From assembly GCA_036946625.1 (NCBI GenBank), contig JAQIIU010000003.1:941961-1005960 (forward strand): a stretch of DNA of 64,000 bases. The letters run 5' to 3'. The position numbers and the translations under genes are program-made. This stretch comes from Methylorubrum populi (GTDB lineage: Bacteria > Pseudomonadota > Alphaproteobacteria > Rhizobiales > Beijerinckiaceae). Position 1 is the stretch's first letter; every line of letters starts with the position of its first letter. A model generated the notes under the pieces. The model was not told the origin of the DNA and did not search any database. It saw nothing but the letters and a program-made list of their open reading frames with translations. This document shows positions 11,569-22,828 of the stretch, in pieces.

Positions 11569-14500
11569 ATGATCGATCGCAGCGATCCGCAGTGGTACCG
11601 TGACGCCATCATCTACCAGATCCACGTCAAGTCGTTCTTCGACTCGACCGATGACGGGATCGGCGATTTCGAGGGCCTGACCCAGAAGCTCGACTACGTC
11701 CGCGACCTCGGGGTCACGGCGATCTGGCTGATGCCGTTCTATCCGTCGCCCCTGCGCGACGACGGCTACGACATCGCGGACTATCGCGACATCAACCCGT
11801 CCTATGGGACGATGCAGGATTTCCGCCGCTTCGTGGACGCCGCCCACGAGCGCGGCCTGCGCGTCGTCACCGAGCTCGTCATCAACCACACGTCCGACCA
11901 GCACCCCTGGTTCCAGCGCGCCCGCGAGGCGCCGGCCGGGAGCCCGGAGCGCGACTTCTACGTCTGGTCCGACACGGACGACAAGTATTCCGACACGCGC
12001 ATCATCTTCCTCGACACCGAGGTATCGAACTGGACCTGGGACCCGGTCGCCAAGCAGTACTTCTGGCACCGCTTCTACGCGCACCAGCCCGATCTCAACT
12101 TCGACAACCCGGCCGTGCTGGAAGCGGTCATCGAGGTGATGCGCTACTGGCTCGACATGGGCGTCGACGGCCTGCGCCTCGACGCGATCCCCTACCTGAT
12201 CGAGCGCGACGGCACGAACTGCGAGAACCTCTCCGAGACGCACGGCGTCATCAAGGCGATCCGCGCCGCCCTCGACGCCGAGTACCCGGACCGGATGCTG
12301 CTGGCCGAGGCCAACCAATGGCCCGAAGAGACCGCCCAGTATTTCGGTGAGGGGGACGAATGCCACATGGCGTTCCACTTCCCGCTGATGCCGCGCATGT
12401 ACATGGCGATCGCCCGGGAGGACCGGCACCCGATCACCGACATCATGCGCCAGACCCCGGAGATCCCGGAAGGCTGCCAGTGGGCCATCTTCCTGCGCAA
12501 CCACGACGAGCTGACGCTCGAAATGGTGACGGCGGAGGAGCGTGACTATCTCTGGTCGTTCTACGCCGCCGAGCGGCGCGCCCGCATCAATCTCGGCATC
12601 CGCCGCCGCCTCGCGCCGCTCTTGGAGAACGACCGGCGCAAGATCGAGCTGATGAAGTCCCTCGTCCTGTCGATGCCCGGCACGCCGGTGCTCTATTACG
12701 GCGACGAGATCGGCATGGGCGACAACATCTATCTCGGCGACCGCGACGGCGTGCGCACGCCGATGCAGTGGTCGCCGGACCGCAACGGCGGCTTCTCCCG
12801 CGCCAACCCGCAGAAGCTGTTCCTGCCCGCGATCCAGGACCCGATCTACGGCTACGACGCGATCAACGTCGAGGCGCAGACCCAGGCGCAGACCAGCCTG
12901 CTCAACTGGACGCGGCGCATGATCGCGATCCGCAACAACTCGGTCGCGCTCGGCCGCGGCGCGATCCAGTTCCTCTATCCCGCCAACCGCAAGGTGCTGG
13001 CGTGGCTGCGCGAGCACGACAACGAGCGCATCCTCTGCGTCGCCAACCTCTCGCGGGCGCCCCAGGCGGTGCAGCTCGACCTGTCGGACCTGCGCGGCGC
13101 GATCCCGATCGAGCTGACCGGCGGCAGCGCCTTTCCGGCCATCGGCGAACTGCCCTACCTGCTGACGCTGCCGGCCTACGGCTTCTACTGGTTCTCGCTC
13201 TCGGTCGCGAATACCGGCGAGATCGGACCGCAGCCGCAGAGCCCCGAGCTGTTCACGCTGGTCCTGACCGGCGGTATCGAGACCCTGATCAAGGGGCGCG
13301 AGCGCATTGCCTTCGAGCGCACCGTGGCGCCGCCCTTCATCGGCTCGCGCCGCTGGTTCGGCGCCAAGGGCTCGCGCATCAAGGCGGTTCAGGTCGACGA
13401 CAGCGCCATCGTCAAGGACGCCTCCGGCGCGGGCAAGTTCCTGCTGCCGCGGGTGGCGGTGACGCTCGCGAACGGCGAGCGCCAGGACTATTTCGTGCCG
13501 CTGGCCGTCGACGAGGGCCGCGAGGACGAGACGTTGATGGACCACGCGGTGGCCCGCGTGCGCCGCGGCCCGCGCACCGGCCTGCTCTACGAGGCCGCCG
13601 CGGCGGCGCCCTTCACCGTCGCCCTGATCGAGGCGATGCGCGACGGGGTGACGATCCCGTCCGAGCGCGGCAGCCTCGTCTTCTCCACCACCTCGGCCTA
13701 CGATCCGGAGGTGCCGTTCGAAGCCGGCGACGTGCGCCGCCTCTCGGCGGAGCAGAGCAACACCTCGATCGCCATCGGCGCGCGGATGATGCTCAAGCTC
13801 CTGCGGCGCCTTCAGCCCGGCACCCATCCGGAGATCGAGATCGGGCGCTTCCTCACCGAGCAGGCGCACTTCCCGAACACGCCCGCCCTGCTCGGCGTGG
13901 TGGAGCACGTCGCCGAGGACAGCACCCGCACGGCCCTGGCGCTGCTGCAGAAGTTCGTCCTCAACCAGGGCGATGCCTGGACGCTGATGCTGGAAGGCCT
14001 GCGGCGCGACTTCGACCTCGTGGTGCTCGCCCCCGAGAGCGAGGCGCCGCATCCGGAAGACGCCTTCAACGACCACCTGCGCTGGGCGCTCCTGCTCGGC
14101 CAGCGCACGGCCGAGCTGCACCGGGCCTTCGCCATCGACACCGACGATCCGGCCTTCGAGGCCGAGCCGTTCGGCGAGGCCGATCTCGCGGCGCTCGCCG
14201 ACGACGCCCGTCATCAGGCCGCCCGCGCCTTCAAGGGGCTCGACGCCATCACGGCGTGGTCGCCGGGCTCGGCGAGCGAGGCGCTGGCGGGCCGCCGCGG
14301 CGAGGTCGAGGCACTGATCGACGCGTTGGCCGCGGGCCCGCTGCGCGGCGCCACCAAGACGCGCATCCACGGCGACTACCATCTCGGCCAGGTGCTCGCC
14401 TCCGAGGGCGACCTCGTCATCGTCGACTTCGAGGGCGAGCCTTCGCGGCCGGTCGGGCAGCGCCGGGCCAAGTCGACGCCGCTGCGCGACGTGGCGGGGA

Positions 14501-14835
14501 TGCTGCGCTCCTTCGCCTACGGTGCCGAGACGGTGGTGCGCGAGATCGCCGCCCGCTTCGGCGACAGCGAGGAGCGGGCGCGCAACGCGGCGATCGCGTG
14601 GCGCGGCATGATCGATGCCGCCTTCCTCGATGGATACCAGCAGGCCGTGGCGGGCAGCCCCGCCGCGGTGGAGGATGTCGAAACCCATCGCGGCCTGCTG
14701 CGCCTGAGCCTGCTGACCAAGGCGCTCTACGAGGTCGATTACGAGGTCAACAACCGCCCCGACTGGATCGAAATCCCGGCACGGGGTGTTCTGAACATAC
14801 TGGATGAAGCCAAGCGCGACCGCGCTTCGGTGTGA
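11569..14835 (+). CDS. treS-mak: Fusion of trehalose synthase and maltokinase
   Basis: 1088 residues. Residues 1 to about 550 are trehalose synthase (GH13_16, interconverting trehalose and maltose): WYRDAIIYQIHVKSFFDS at the start, VINHTSDQHPWFQ, nucleophile GVDGLRLDAIPYL (~204), LLAEANQWPEE (~247) and FLRNHDELTLEMV (~310). Residues about 562-1088 are a maltokinase that makes maltose 1-phosphate with ATP: RRWFGAKGSRI in the N-lobe, the catalytic loop IHGDYHLGQVL (~934) and the metal-binding VIVDFEGEPSRP (~953). The TreS-Mak fusion is known in many bacteria and feeds GlgE, encoded just upstream. The stop overlaps a GTG of the next frame by 4 bases. Confidence 0.94.
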   Translation: MIDRSDPQWYRDAIIYQIHVKSFFDSTDDGIGDFEGLTQKLDYVRDLGVTAIWLMPFYPSPLRDDGYDIADYRDINPSYGTMQDFRRFVDAAHERGLRVVTELVINHTSDQHPWFQRAREAPAGSPERDFYVWSDTDDKYSDTRIIFLDTEVSNWTWDPVAKQYFWHRFYAHQPDLNFDNPAVLEAVIEVMRYWLDMGVDGLRLDAIPYLIERDGTNCENLSETHGVIKAIRAALDAEYPDRMLLAEANQWPEETAQYFGEGDECHMAFHFPLMPRMYMAIAREDRHPITDIMRQTPEIPEGCQWAIFLRNHDELTLEMVTAEERDYLWSFYAAERRARINLGIRRRLAPLLENDRRKIELMKSLVLSMPGTPVLYYGDEIGMGDNIYLGDRDGVRTPMQWSPDRNGGFSRANPQKLFLPAIQDPIYGYDAINVEAQTQAQTSLLNWTRRMIAIRNNSVALGRGAIQFLYPANRKVLAWLREHDNERILCVANLSRAPQAVQLDLSDLRGAIPIELTGGSAFPAIGELPYLLTLPAYGFYWFSLSVANTGEIGPQPQSPELFTLVLTGGIETLIKGRERIAFERTVAPPFIGSRRWFGAKGSRIKAVQVDDSAIVKDASGAGKFLLPRVAVTLANGERQDYFVPLAVDEGREDETLMDHAVARVRRGPRTGLLYEAAAAAPFTVALIEAMRDGVTIPSERGSLVFSTTSAYDPEVPFEAGDVRRLSAEQSNTSIAIGARMMLKLLRRLQPGTHPEIEIGRFLTEQAHFPNTPALLGVVEHVAEDSTRTALALLQKFVLNQGDAWTLMLEGLRRDFDLVVLAPESEAPHPEDAFNDHLRWALLLGQRTAELHRAFAIDTDDPAFEAEPFGEADLAALADDARHQAARAFKGLDAITAWSPGSASEALAGRRGEVEALIDALAAGPLRGATKTRIHGDYHLGQVLASEGDLVIVDFEGEPSRPVGQRRAKSTPLRDVAGMLRSFAYGAETVVREIAARFGDSEERARNAAIAWRGMIDAAFLDGYQQAVAGSPAAVEDVETHRGLLRLSLLTKALYEVDYEVNNRPDWIEIPARGVLNILDEAKRDRASV

Positions 14836-14903
14836 CTGCCGCGCTCCCGCGCCGAACCGGATTCCCCGCCGGCCCGGGAGAGCTTCCCGAGAGAGGTGAC
14901 TGG

Positions 14904-17261
14904 ATGACGGCTCTGGACGACAAGGCCGCGGCTCGCAACGATGCCCAACCGGCCGCAAACGTCCCGAACAGGTCAGGCTCGTCCGAGGCGCCGCGCGCGC
15001 CCCGGCCGGCGGATTCGCTGGGCGGCGATCAGGGGGCGCCCCGCATCGGTCGCCCGGCGGCGCAGCCCCGCGACACGCACCTCCACCCGGACGCCATCGC
15101 CGCCGTCATGGCGGCCGACCACGGCGACGCCTTCGGCGTGCTCGGGCCGCATCGGGTCGGACCCGGCGCCTGGGAGGTCCGCGCGATCCTGCCCGAGGCC
15201 AAGGCCGCCCGGCTCATCACGGCGGGGCAGAGCCTCCCGTTCGAGCGCGTCCATCCGGACGGGTTCTACGTCGCCGGCGTGAAGAGCGAGGGGCGGCCCC
15301 TCTACGAGATCGAAGTGGAGGCCTGGGACGGCACCGGCACCCGGCGCCACGACCCCTACGGCTTCGGCCCGTCGCTGGAGCAGAGCGAGATCGAGGGCCT
15401 GCGCCAGATCGGCAGCAACCTCGTCTACCGCGTGCTCGGCGCCCACGCCGGCGAACTCGACGGCATCGCCGGCTTCCGCTTCGCGGTCTGGGCGCCGAAT
15501 GCCCGCCGCGTCAGCGTGGTCGGCGACTTCAACGATTGGGACGGCCGGCGCCACCCGATGCGGCTGTGGCTGAACGGCGGCGTCTGGGAGCTGTTCGTGC
15601 CGGGCCTCAAGGCCGGACAGAACTACAAGTTCGAGATCCGCGGGCCCGACGGTGCGCTGCTGCCGCTCAAGGCCGACCCGGTCGCCTTCCGCGCCCAGCA
15701 CCCGCCGCAGACGGCCTCCGTGCTCCAGGGCCTCAACGAGCCGCAATGGCACGACGGCGCCTGGATGGGCTCCCGCAGCGAGAAGGATCCGCGCCACGCC
15801 GCCATGTCGGTCTACGAGGTGCATCTCGGCTCGTGGGCGCGGGTGCCGGGCGAGGGCAACCGCTACCTGACCTACAAGGAACTGTCCGAGCGGCTGATTC
15901 CCTACGTCAAGGAACTCGGCTTCACCCATATCGAGCTCCTGCCGATCACCGAGTACCCGTTCGACGGCTCCTGGGGCTACCAGCCGGTCTCGCTGTTCGC
16001 GCCGACGAGCCGCTTCGGCACGCCCGACGACTTCGTCGCCTTCGTCAACGCCGCCCACGAGGCCGGCATCGGCGTGCTGCTCGATTGGGTGCCGGGGCAC
16101 TTCCCCCTCGACGCCCACGGCCTCGGCCTGTTCGACGGCACGCATCTCTACGAGCACGCCGACCCGCGCCAGGGCTTCCACCAGGACTGGGGCACCTACA
16201 TCTACAATTTCGGCCGCTCCGAAGTGTCGGCTTTCCTCGCGGCCAACGCCCGGTTCTGGCTGGAGCACTACCACCTCGACGGCCTGCGCGTGGATGCGGT
16301 GGCCTCGATGCTCTACCTCGACTATTCGCGCCGCGCGGGCGAGTGGATCCCGAACCAGTACGGCGGCAACGAGAACCTCGACGCCATCGACTTCCTGCGC
16401 AAGACCAACGAGGCGACCTACAGCCACGCCCCCGGCACCGTCACGGTGGCCGAGGAATCGACTTCCTGGCCCGGCGTCTCGCACCCGACCTATACCGGCG
16501 GCCTCGGCTTCGGCTTCAAGTGGAACATGGGGTGGATGCACGACACCCTGAAATACATGTCGGAGGATCCGATCCACCGGCGCTACCACCACCACAACCT
16601 GACCTTCGGCCTGCTCTATGCCTTCTCGGAAAACTTCGTGCTGCCGCTGTCCCACGACGAGGTGGTGCACGGGAAGGGCTCGCTGCTCGGCAAGATGCCG
16701 GGCGACCGCTGGCAGAAATTCGCGAACCTGCGCGCCTATTTCGGCTTCATGTGGGGCCATCCCGGCAAGAAGCTGCTCTTCATGGGCGGCGAGTTCGGCC
16801 AGGAGCACGAGTGGAATCACAACCGCTCCCTCGACTGGCACCTGCTCGACGATTCCCTGCATGCCGGCGTCAAGGATCTGATTCGCGACCTGAACCACGT
16901 CTACACGTCCACGCCCGCGCTCTTCACCCGCGACGTCGAGCCCGGCGGATTCCAGTGGCTGGTGGCGGACGATTCCGACAATTCGGTCATCGCCTGGGCC
17001 CGCAAGGGCAAGGCGGAGGGCGAGGTCGCCATCGTCGTCTCGAACTTCACGCCCGTGCCGCGCGAGGGCTACCGCGTCGGCGTGCCGGCGGGCGGTTACT
17101 ACCGCGAGGCGATCAACTCGGATGCCGAGCGCTACGGCGGCTCCAACGTCGGCAACATGGGCGGCGTCCGGGCCGAGGCCGAGCCGAGCCACGGGCAGTC
17201 GCATTCGCTGAAGCTGACCCTGCCGCCGCTCGCGACCCTGATCCTCGTCCGCGAGGGCTGA
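14904..17261 (+). CDS. glgB: 1,4-alpha-glucan branching enzyme
   Basis: 785 residues from ATG 14904, which has GAGAGG 8 bases upstream. The frame also stays open to a GTG at 14832 that overlaps the treS-mak stop by 4 bases and would add 24 low-complexity residues; that start is possible. GlgB (GH13_9) cuts alpha-1,4 chains and re-attaches them as alpha-1,6 branches. Visible are the CBM48 domain (FAVWAPNARRVSVVGDFNDW), YEVHLGSWAR, nucleophile GLRVDAVASMLYLDYSR (~463), acid/base VAEESTSWPG (~515) and LPLSHDEVVHGKGSLL (~583). It completes the GlgE pathway by branching the glucan. Last gene of the five-gene cluster; the next gene is convergent. Confidence 0.94.
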   Translation: MTALDDKAAARNDAQPAANVPNRSGSSEAPRAPRPADSLGGDQGAPRIGRPAAQPRDTHLHPDAIAAVMAADHGDAFGVLGPHRVGPGAWEVRAILPEAKAARLITAGQSLPFERVHPDGFYVAGVKSEGRPLYEIEVEAWDGTGTRRHDPYGFGPSLEQSEIEGLRQIGSNLVYRVLGAHAGELDGIAGFRFAVWAPNARRVSVVGDFNDWDGRRHPMRLWLNGGVWELFVPGLKAGQNYKFEIRGPDGALLPLKADPVAFRAQHPPQTASVLQGLNEPQWHDGAWMGSRSEKDPRHAAMSVYEVHLGSWARVPGEGNRYLTYKELSERLIPYVKELGFTHIELLPITEYPFDGSWGYQPVSLFAPTSRFGTPDDFVAFVNAAHEAGIGVLLDWVPGHFPLDAHGLGLFDGTHLYEHADPRQGFHQDWGTYIYNFGRSEVSAFLAANARFWLEHYHLDGLRVDAVASMLYLDYSRRAGEWIPNQYGGNENLDAIDFLRKTNEATYSHAPGTVTVAEESTSWPGVSHPTYTGGLGFGFKWNMGWMHDTLKYMSEDPIHRRYHHHNLTFGLLYAFSENFVLPLSHDEVVHGKGSLLGKMPGDRWQKFANLRAYFGFMWGHPGKKLLFMGGEFGQEHEWNHNRSLDWHLLDDSLHAGVKDLIRDLNHVYTSTPALFTRDVEPGGFQWLVADDSDNSVIAWARKGKAEGEVAIVVSNFTPVPREGYRVGVPAGGYYREAINSDAERYGGSNVGNMGGVRAEAEPSHGQSHSLKLTLPPLATLILVREG

Positions 17262-17273
17262 CCTCGGGGCGGC

Positions 17274-17603
17274 TCAGCCGCTCCGGGGCCCGAACAGGAT
17301 CACGGCCATGCCGGCGAGGCAGATGACCCCGCCGGCCACGTCCCAGCGATCGGGCCGGCAGCCCTCGATCCCCCACAGCCAGAGGATCGAGGCGACGATG
17401 TAGATGCCGCCATAGGCCGCAAAGGTGCGGCCGGCGGCTTCGCTCTCCGCCAGCGTCAGCAGGGACGCGAACAGCGTCAGCGAGACGAGGCCCGGCGCCA
17501 CCCACCACACCGGACGACCGAGCCGCAGCCACGCCCAGAAGGCGAAGCAGCCGGCGATTTCCGCGAGCGCGGCGGCAGCGTAGGCGAGCAGGGTCTTGGC
17601 CAT
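17274..17603 (-). CDS. UPF0060 (YnfA-like) small integral membrane protein
   Basis: 109 residues from ATG 17603, the typical length of the UPF0060 family. The frame extends 17 codons further upstream, but the family starts at MAKTLLAY. Four hydrophobic helices are visible with the family motifs [15 protein letters not shown] and [20 protein letters not shown]. Relatives resemble small multidrug-resistance transporters in fold, but no substrate is established. It is convergent with glgB, 12 bases apart. Confidence 0.88.
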   Translation of the reverse strand: MAKTLLAYAAAALAEIAGCFAFWAWLRLGRPVWWVAPGLVSLTLFASLLTLAESEAAGRTFAAYGGIYIVASILWLWGIEGCRPDRWDVAGGVICLAGMAVILFGPRSG

Positions 17604-17671
17604 CGGCGACGCCTGGCCCAGGCCACGCGCGTTGCCAAGCCGACCGCGACGCATCGGCCGGTCGCCGGGCC

Positions 17672-17815
17672 GTCATCGCGCGTCAGCGAAGCGACATCTC
17701 CGCAGAGGTCGGCGTTCTGGATTGCTTCGGCTCCGCCTCGCGATGACGGAGAGGGTGGCCCTTTCCGTCATCGTGAGCCGTCAGGCAAAGCGATCCAGGA
17801 CCGCGGCGGCACCGG
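17672..17815. repeat. Dispersed palindromic repeat, family A
   Basis: Palindromic intergenic sequence with the family hallmarks CGTCAT(T/C)GCGAG, GAAGC(A/G)ATCCAGG and GGAGAGGGTGGCCC. Relatives occur at 39016-39103 and 56729-56816 (split by IS110 elements) and as longer variants at 23659-23830 and 29071-29240. Bases 17715-17729 (TTCTGGATTGCTTCG) equal the IS110 insertion target described at 40295 and 55537 but carry no insertion. The family is an alphaproteobacterial counterpart of REP/BIME elements; its function is unknown. Confidence 0.75.
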
Positions 17816-17867
17816 ATGGGGCGATCAAGAACCTCGGAAGAATCGTTTCACATCGCAGACGACGAAA

Positions 17868-17898
17868 GGGCCACCGACCCTCGACGGGTCGACGGCCC
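17868..17898 (-). terminator. Hairpin terminator downstream of dps
   Basis: GGGCCACCGACCC (17868-17880) pairs with GGGTCGACGGCCC (17886-17898) apart from two central mismatches, with a 5-base loop. Read on the minus strand it lies just after the dps stop and is followed by a T-rich run (TTTCGTC). Confidence 0.55.
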
Positions 17899-17926
17899 CG
17901 ATCCGGCGCGCCGGAGGCCTGAAAGA

Positions 17927-18454
17927 TCAGTGGCCGCCCTCGGTGGCGTCGCGGGTGGCCTCGTAGAGGAACCACGTGCGTTCCTCGGACTGGTCGATCC
18001 ATTCCTCCAGCAGGCTGGTCGTCGAGACGTCGTTCGCCTCGTCGGTGACGCCGTGCAGCTCGCGCATGTTGGCGGTCAGCGTCTTGTTGTCGTCCCGCAG
18101 TTCCTTCAGCATCTCGAGCGGGCTGACGTAATCGGCGTCGTTGTCGGTCACGCGCTTGAGGCGCTCGGCCTGGCCGAGCGAGCGCAGGGTGGTGCCGCCG
18201 ATCTTGCGGGCGCGCTCGCCGACCGCGTCGATGATCGCGAAGATCTGCTGCGACTGCTCGTCGAGCAGCAGATGATAGTCGCGGAAGTTCGGTCCGCTGA
18301 CATGCCAGTGGAAGTTCTTGGTCTTGATGTAGAGCGCGAAGAGGTCCGACAGCAGGACGGTCAAGCCCTCGGAGATCTTCTTGACGTCGTTCGGATCGAG
18401 ATCGGTCGGGGTGTTGAGACGGTCGCTGGCGACGCGCAGCTTAGCCTTGGCCAT
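17927..18454 (-). CDS. dps: Dps-type DNA-protecting ferritin-like protein
   Basis: 175 residues from ATG 18454 (MAKAKLRVASD); an upstream in-frame ATG would add 19 non-family residues. Dps dodecamers oxidise and store iron and protect DNA in starved or oxidatively stressed cells. The inter-subunit ferroxidase motif is present: KNFHWHVSGPNFRDYHLLLDEQ with the following IDAVGERARKIGG (about residues 45-90). The C-terminus ends ERTWFLYEATRDATEGGH. It is transcribed alone, away from the L,D-transpeptidase gene, with its own terminator. Confidence 0.93.
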   Translation of the reverse strand: MAKAKLRVASDRLNTPTDLDPNDVKKISEGLTVLLSDLFALYIKTKNFHWHVSGPNFRDYHLLLDEQSQQIFAIIDAVGERARKIGGTTLRSLGQAERLKRVTDNDADYVSPLEMLKELRDDNKTLTANMRELHGVTDEANDVSTTSLLEEWIDQSEERTWFLYEATRDATEGGH

Positions 18455-18587
18455 GGGTCGTGTCCTTGACGATCTGCAAACGGATTTCTCCGGCGGTGAC
18501 AGGGCCGGCACTCGTTCGGCAGAATGTGGGACACGGGAGCTTTGTTCCGCCCTGCATGACTGCGCTGCCGTGGATGGGAAGCCGATG

Positions 18588-20324
18588 TCAGCCGCGCCCG
18601 CCGACGAGACCCGGCGGCAGCAGGACCGGATCGCTCCCCGGCGCGCGCTCGGGCGGCGGCGCCGCCTTGCGGGCCTGCGGCTTCGGCGCGGGCGGCACCG
18701 CGGCCGGCGGCGGGGACAGGGGCGGCACGGCCGGGGTGACCTTGGCGGATGCAGGCTTGGCCGGGGCGGACTTCGCCGGCACGCCCTGTGCGGCCGAAGG
18801 AAGGGCGGCCGACGGCGCGGGGGCCGCGGTTCGGCGGGGCGTCGGCACCGCGCGGGGTGCGATGGCGCCCGTCGTCGTCACGTCGGGCACGGGCGGCGTA
18901 TCGAGGCCGTAGATGTCGTCGCGGAAATGCACGCGCCCGTCCGAGGTGGCGTAGCCGGTGAGATAGACGAAGGCGACCGGCGTCGGCTTCGCCAGCTTCA
19001 CGTCGCGCCGCTCGCCCGCGGCGATGGCCGTCTCGATCTCGATCGGTCCCCAGGTCGAGCCCGGCCCGTTCGGCCCCTCGGTGCCTTGGAGCAGCCACGC
19101 GGCGAATTCCTTCACCTGCCCGACGCGCACGCAGCCGTGCGAGTGGAATCGCACCGAGCCCGCGAACAGCGATTTCGAGGGCGTGTCGTGCATGTAGATC
19201 GCGTGGCGGTTCGGCATGTCGATGCGCACCTGCCCGAGCGAGTTGTCGAGGCCGGAATCCTGGCGCAGCGTGTAGTTGGCCGCATCTCGCGTGTTCCAGT
19301 CGATCGCGGTCGGATCGACCTCGACGCCGCCGGGGCCGAGGATGCGGATGCGGTTCCTGGCGAGATAGCCCGGGTTCTTGCGCATCGTCGGGATGATCTC
19401 GTTCCTGATCACCGAGACGGGCACGGTCCAGGTCGGGTTGAGGTTGACGTCGGTGATGCGGGTCTCGACCGCGGGCGTCTGCTTGTCGGGCGAGCCGACG
19501 ACCGCGACGTAGCGGCGCGTGACCGCACCGTTCTCCACCGCCTCGACGGTGGCCGAGGGGATGTTCACGGTGACGTAGCGCTCGCCGAAGGTGAAGGCCG
19601 AGCCCATCAGCCGCTGCGCCGAGGCGCGCAACTGGCGCTGGCGCATGTCGGCCGGCACGTTGAGCGCGTTCAGCGTCAGGCGGCCGAGGATGCCGGCGTC
19701 CGGCAGGCCGTGGCGGGCCTGGAACGCCTTCACCGCGGCGATCAGCGGCGGGTCGTAGCGGTCGGAGGGCGGCGCATCGGCGGGCAGGTCTCCGGTCAGG
19801 GTCAGGTGATGGCGCAGCGACGGGATCGCCGGGTGGCTGTCGCCGGGCTTGGGCGCGAAATCCGCGGGCAGCGTCTTCCAGCCGCCGGCCTCGGCATAGA
19901 CCTGATAGCGCTCGGCGGCGCGCATGGTGTCGACGAAGGTCTGCGCCGTGTAGGTCGGCAGCGGATCCTCCGAGACGCGGGCATAGACGATCGGCGGCAG
20001 TTCCCGGGTCGCCTTCCTGGCCGGCGGCGCCTCGGTCGGAACGGCCACCGTTCCGGCGGTCGGGCGCTCCAGCTTCTGCTCGGGCTTCGCGTCCGCCTTC
20101 TCCGGCCGCGGCTCCGGCTTCGGGTCGGCCCTGAGTTCGCGCTTCCGTTCCGGCGCGCCCTCGGCCTTCGGCTCGATCCGCAGGTTGATCCGGGAATCGG
20201 GCTGCGGCTCGGGAACGGGCTCGGCCCGCAGCGGGGCGGCGAGCAGGAGCGCCAGGGCGGCGCCGGTGCCGCCGATGAGCCGGGCGCGGCGGGGGCGGCG
20301 CGGGGCGGAGATGACGTTCGGCAT
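18588..20324 (-). CDS. YcbB/LdtD-type L,D-transpeptidase with peptidoglycan-binding domain
   Basis: 578 residues from ATG 20324 ([19 protein letters not shown]), followed by a hydrophobic export signal ending near LRAEP. It is a periplasmic enzyme predicted to form 3-3 cross-links in peptidoglycan or to attach proteins. Order: Pro/Glu-rich linker (about 40-90), an YcbB-type domain with [13 protein letters not shown], a PG_binding_1 repeat ([18 protein letters not shown]), then the YkuD catalytic domain with the HxnSHGCVRV motif ([17 protein letters not shown]) whose Cys is the nucleophile. The last ~110 residues are Ala/Pro/Lys-rich and disordered. It is divergent from ruvB with 185 bases between the start codons. 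Confidence 0.9.
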   Translation of the reverse strand: MPNVISAPRRPRRARLIGGTGAALALLLAAPLRAEPVPEPQPDSRINLRIEPKAEGAPERKRELRADPKPEPRPEKADAKPEQKLERPTAGTVAVPTEAPPARKATRELPPIVYARVSEDPLPTYTAQTFVDTMRAAERYQVYAEAGGWKTLPADFAPKPGDSHPAIPSLRHHLTLTGDLPADAPPSDRYDPPLIAAVKAFQARHGLPDAGILGRLTLNALNVPADMRQRQLRASAQRLMGSAFTFGERYVTVNIPSATVEAVENGAVTRRYVAVVGSPDKQTPAVETRITDVNLNPTWTVPVSVIRNEIIPTMRKNPGYLARNRIRILGPGGVEVDPTAIDWNTRDAANYTLRQDSGLDNSLGQVRIDMPNRHAIYMHDTPSKSLFAGSVRFHSHGCVRVGQVKEFAAWLLQGTEGPNGPGSTWGPIEIETAIAAGERRDVKLAKPTPVAFVYLTGYATSDGRVHFRDDIYGLDTPPVPDVTTTGAIAPRAVPTPRRTAAPAPSAALPSAAQGVPAKSAPAKPASAKVTPAVPPLSPPPAAVPPAPKPQARKAAPPPERAPGSDPVLLPPGLVGGRG

Positions 20325-20509
20325 CGCGGATCCCGTCGGGTGCACGGCGCGATCATCGGCGCGGTTGGTTACCAACTCGCTTCGGCGCCCTGAGGCGGCG
20401 TGTGCCGTGGCACGTCGCCCGCGCCGTCCGCGCCATCGATTTCGCCGCGGTGGCCCCGGGGCGCGGGATGTGCAAAACGCGGGGGCAGCCGCCGCCCCGC
20501 GAGACCCCC

Positions 20510-21580
<1,071 letters not shown>

Positions 21581-21694
21581 GGCGAAGCGCGCGGACGCTC
21601 CGTCTCCGTCACCCGCCGCACGGTCCTGCTCGGGCTCGGCGCGACAGCGCTGACCGGCGCGGGCACGGGCGCCTACGCCGTCGGCATCGAGCCG

Positions 21695-22522
21695 ATGCGG
21701 CTCACCGTGACGCGCTATCGCCTCGAACCCCTCGGGCCGTGGCCGGCGGGCTTGCGCCTGCGCATCGTCGCCATCGCCGACATCCATGCCTGCGAGCCGT
21801 GGATGTCCGCCGCGCGGATCGAGGGCATCGTCGCCGCGGCCAACGCGCTGCAAGGGGACGTGATCGTGCTGCTCGGCGATTACGTCGCCGGCATGCGCGC
21901 CGTCACGCGCTATGTGGACGCGGCCGAATGGGCGCCGGTTCTCGCAAAGCTCGCCGCGCCGCTCGGCACCTACGCCATCCTCGGCAACCACGATTGGTGG
22001 GAGGACAAGTCGGCCCAGGCCCGCGGCGCCGGACCGACCATCGCCGGAGAGGCCCTGCGGCGCAGCGGCATCCGCGTTCTCGAAAACGACGCGCTGCCGC
22101 TCTCGGTGAAGGGTCACGCGGTCTGGCTCGCCGGGCTCGGCGACCAGCTCGCTTTCCTGCCGAGCCGGAAGCGCCACGGCCATCCCCGCACCGGCGCCGA
22201 CGACCTGCCCGGAACGCTGGCGAAGATCCCCGACGGCGCACCCGCGATCCTGCTGGCGCACGAGCCCGACATCTTCCCGCAGGTGCCGCCGCGCATCGCG
22301 CTGACGCTGTCCGGCCATACCCATGGCGGGCAGGTGCGTCTGTTCGGCCGCTCACCCGTCGTTCCGTCCCGCTACGGCAACCGCTTCGCCTACGGCCATG
22401 TCCGCGAGCAGGCGGATCTCATCGTGTCCGGCGGCCTCGGCACCAGCATCGCCCCCGTGCGCCTCGGCGTACCGCCGGAGATCGTGGTGGCGGACCTCGG
22501 TGACGGGAACGAAGCGCCGTAG
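21695..22522 (+). CDS. Calcineurin-like metallophosphoesterase (YaeI-type); 5' end appears frameshifted
   Basis: 275 residues from ATG 21695. The metallophosphoesterase motifs are present in order: AIADIHACEP (D-x-H), VLLGDYVAG (GD), ILGNHDWW (GNHD), LLAHEPD and LSGHTHGGQVRLF (GHTHGGQ). Relatives hydrolyse UDP-2,3-diacylglucosamine or other phosphodiesters; the substrate here is not known. In the same frame upstream, bases about 21614-21694 encode a clear twin-arginine signal (SVTRRTVLLGLGATALTGAG), but no ATG, GTG or TTG opens that frame after the ruvB stop. An ATG overlapping the ruvB stop (21573) is in another frame. A one-base slip in the repeated CTCCGT near 21598-21610 would explain this. 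The annotated start therefore lacks the export signal. Confidence 0.8.
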   Translation: MRLTVTRYRLEPLGPWPAGLRLRIVAIADIHACEPWMSAARIEGIVAAANALQGDVIVLLGDYVAGMRAVTRYVDAAEWAPVLAKLAAPLGTYAILGNHDWWEDKSAQARGAGPTIAGEALRRSGIRVLENDALPLSVKGHAVWLAGLGDQLAFLPSRKRHGHPRTGADDLPGTLAKIPDGAPAILLAHEPDIFPQVPPRIALTLSGHTHGGQVRLFGRSPVVPSRYGNRFAYGHVREQADLIVSGGLGTSIAPVRLGVPPEIVVADLGDGNEAP

Positions 22523-22828
22523 TCGCATGCAAAAAATGCATATCTGACATCCGGATTTCGGCTACACCGAAGCGCGCCGAAAAACCTCGAGGTTCAATCC
22601 CAGCATCGGAGGCTGCCGCCCCTCGCCGGTAAGTAACTCCAAGATCATCGTCTTTCGAGGAGTTGGCTGCCGCGAAGTGCCATCGCCCGCCATCCGTGAT
22701 CCTGTGATCACAGACTTGTGCGCATGCGGAACAGGAATGCGCCGCACAGGTTGGAAGCGCGACGCCGCTCTCGGAAGAGCGCCGGCACGACCCACGATTC
22801 CAGCACGACCTTCAAGGAAGCATCCGCC
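22523..22828. other. Intergenic region before the DUF4142 gene
   Basis: 306 bases with no convincing gene. It holds a 12-bp perfect palindrome CTGTGATCACAG at 22702-22713, which could be an operator, and a fragment similar to the ATCGTCTTT repeat motif seen at 23847-23972. A promoter for the DUF4142 gene is expected here but none can be assigned with confidence. Confidence 0.4.

Noticed and set aside
20325..20509. A LexA box upstream of ruvB, as in SOS-controlled ruv operons
   Set aside because: No GTTC-N7-GTTC was seen in the divergent intergenic region.
22702..22713. CTGTGATCACAG as a CRP/FNR site
   Set aside because: The half-sites abut without the 6-base (CRP) or 4-base (FNR) spacer, so it was kept only as an unassigned palindrome.
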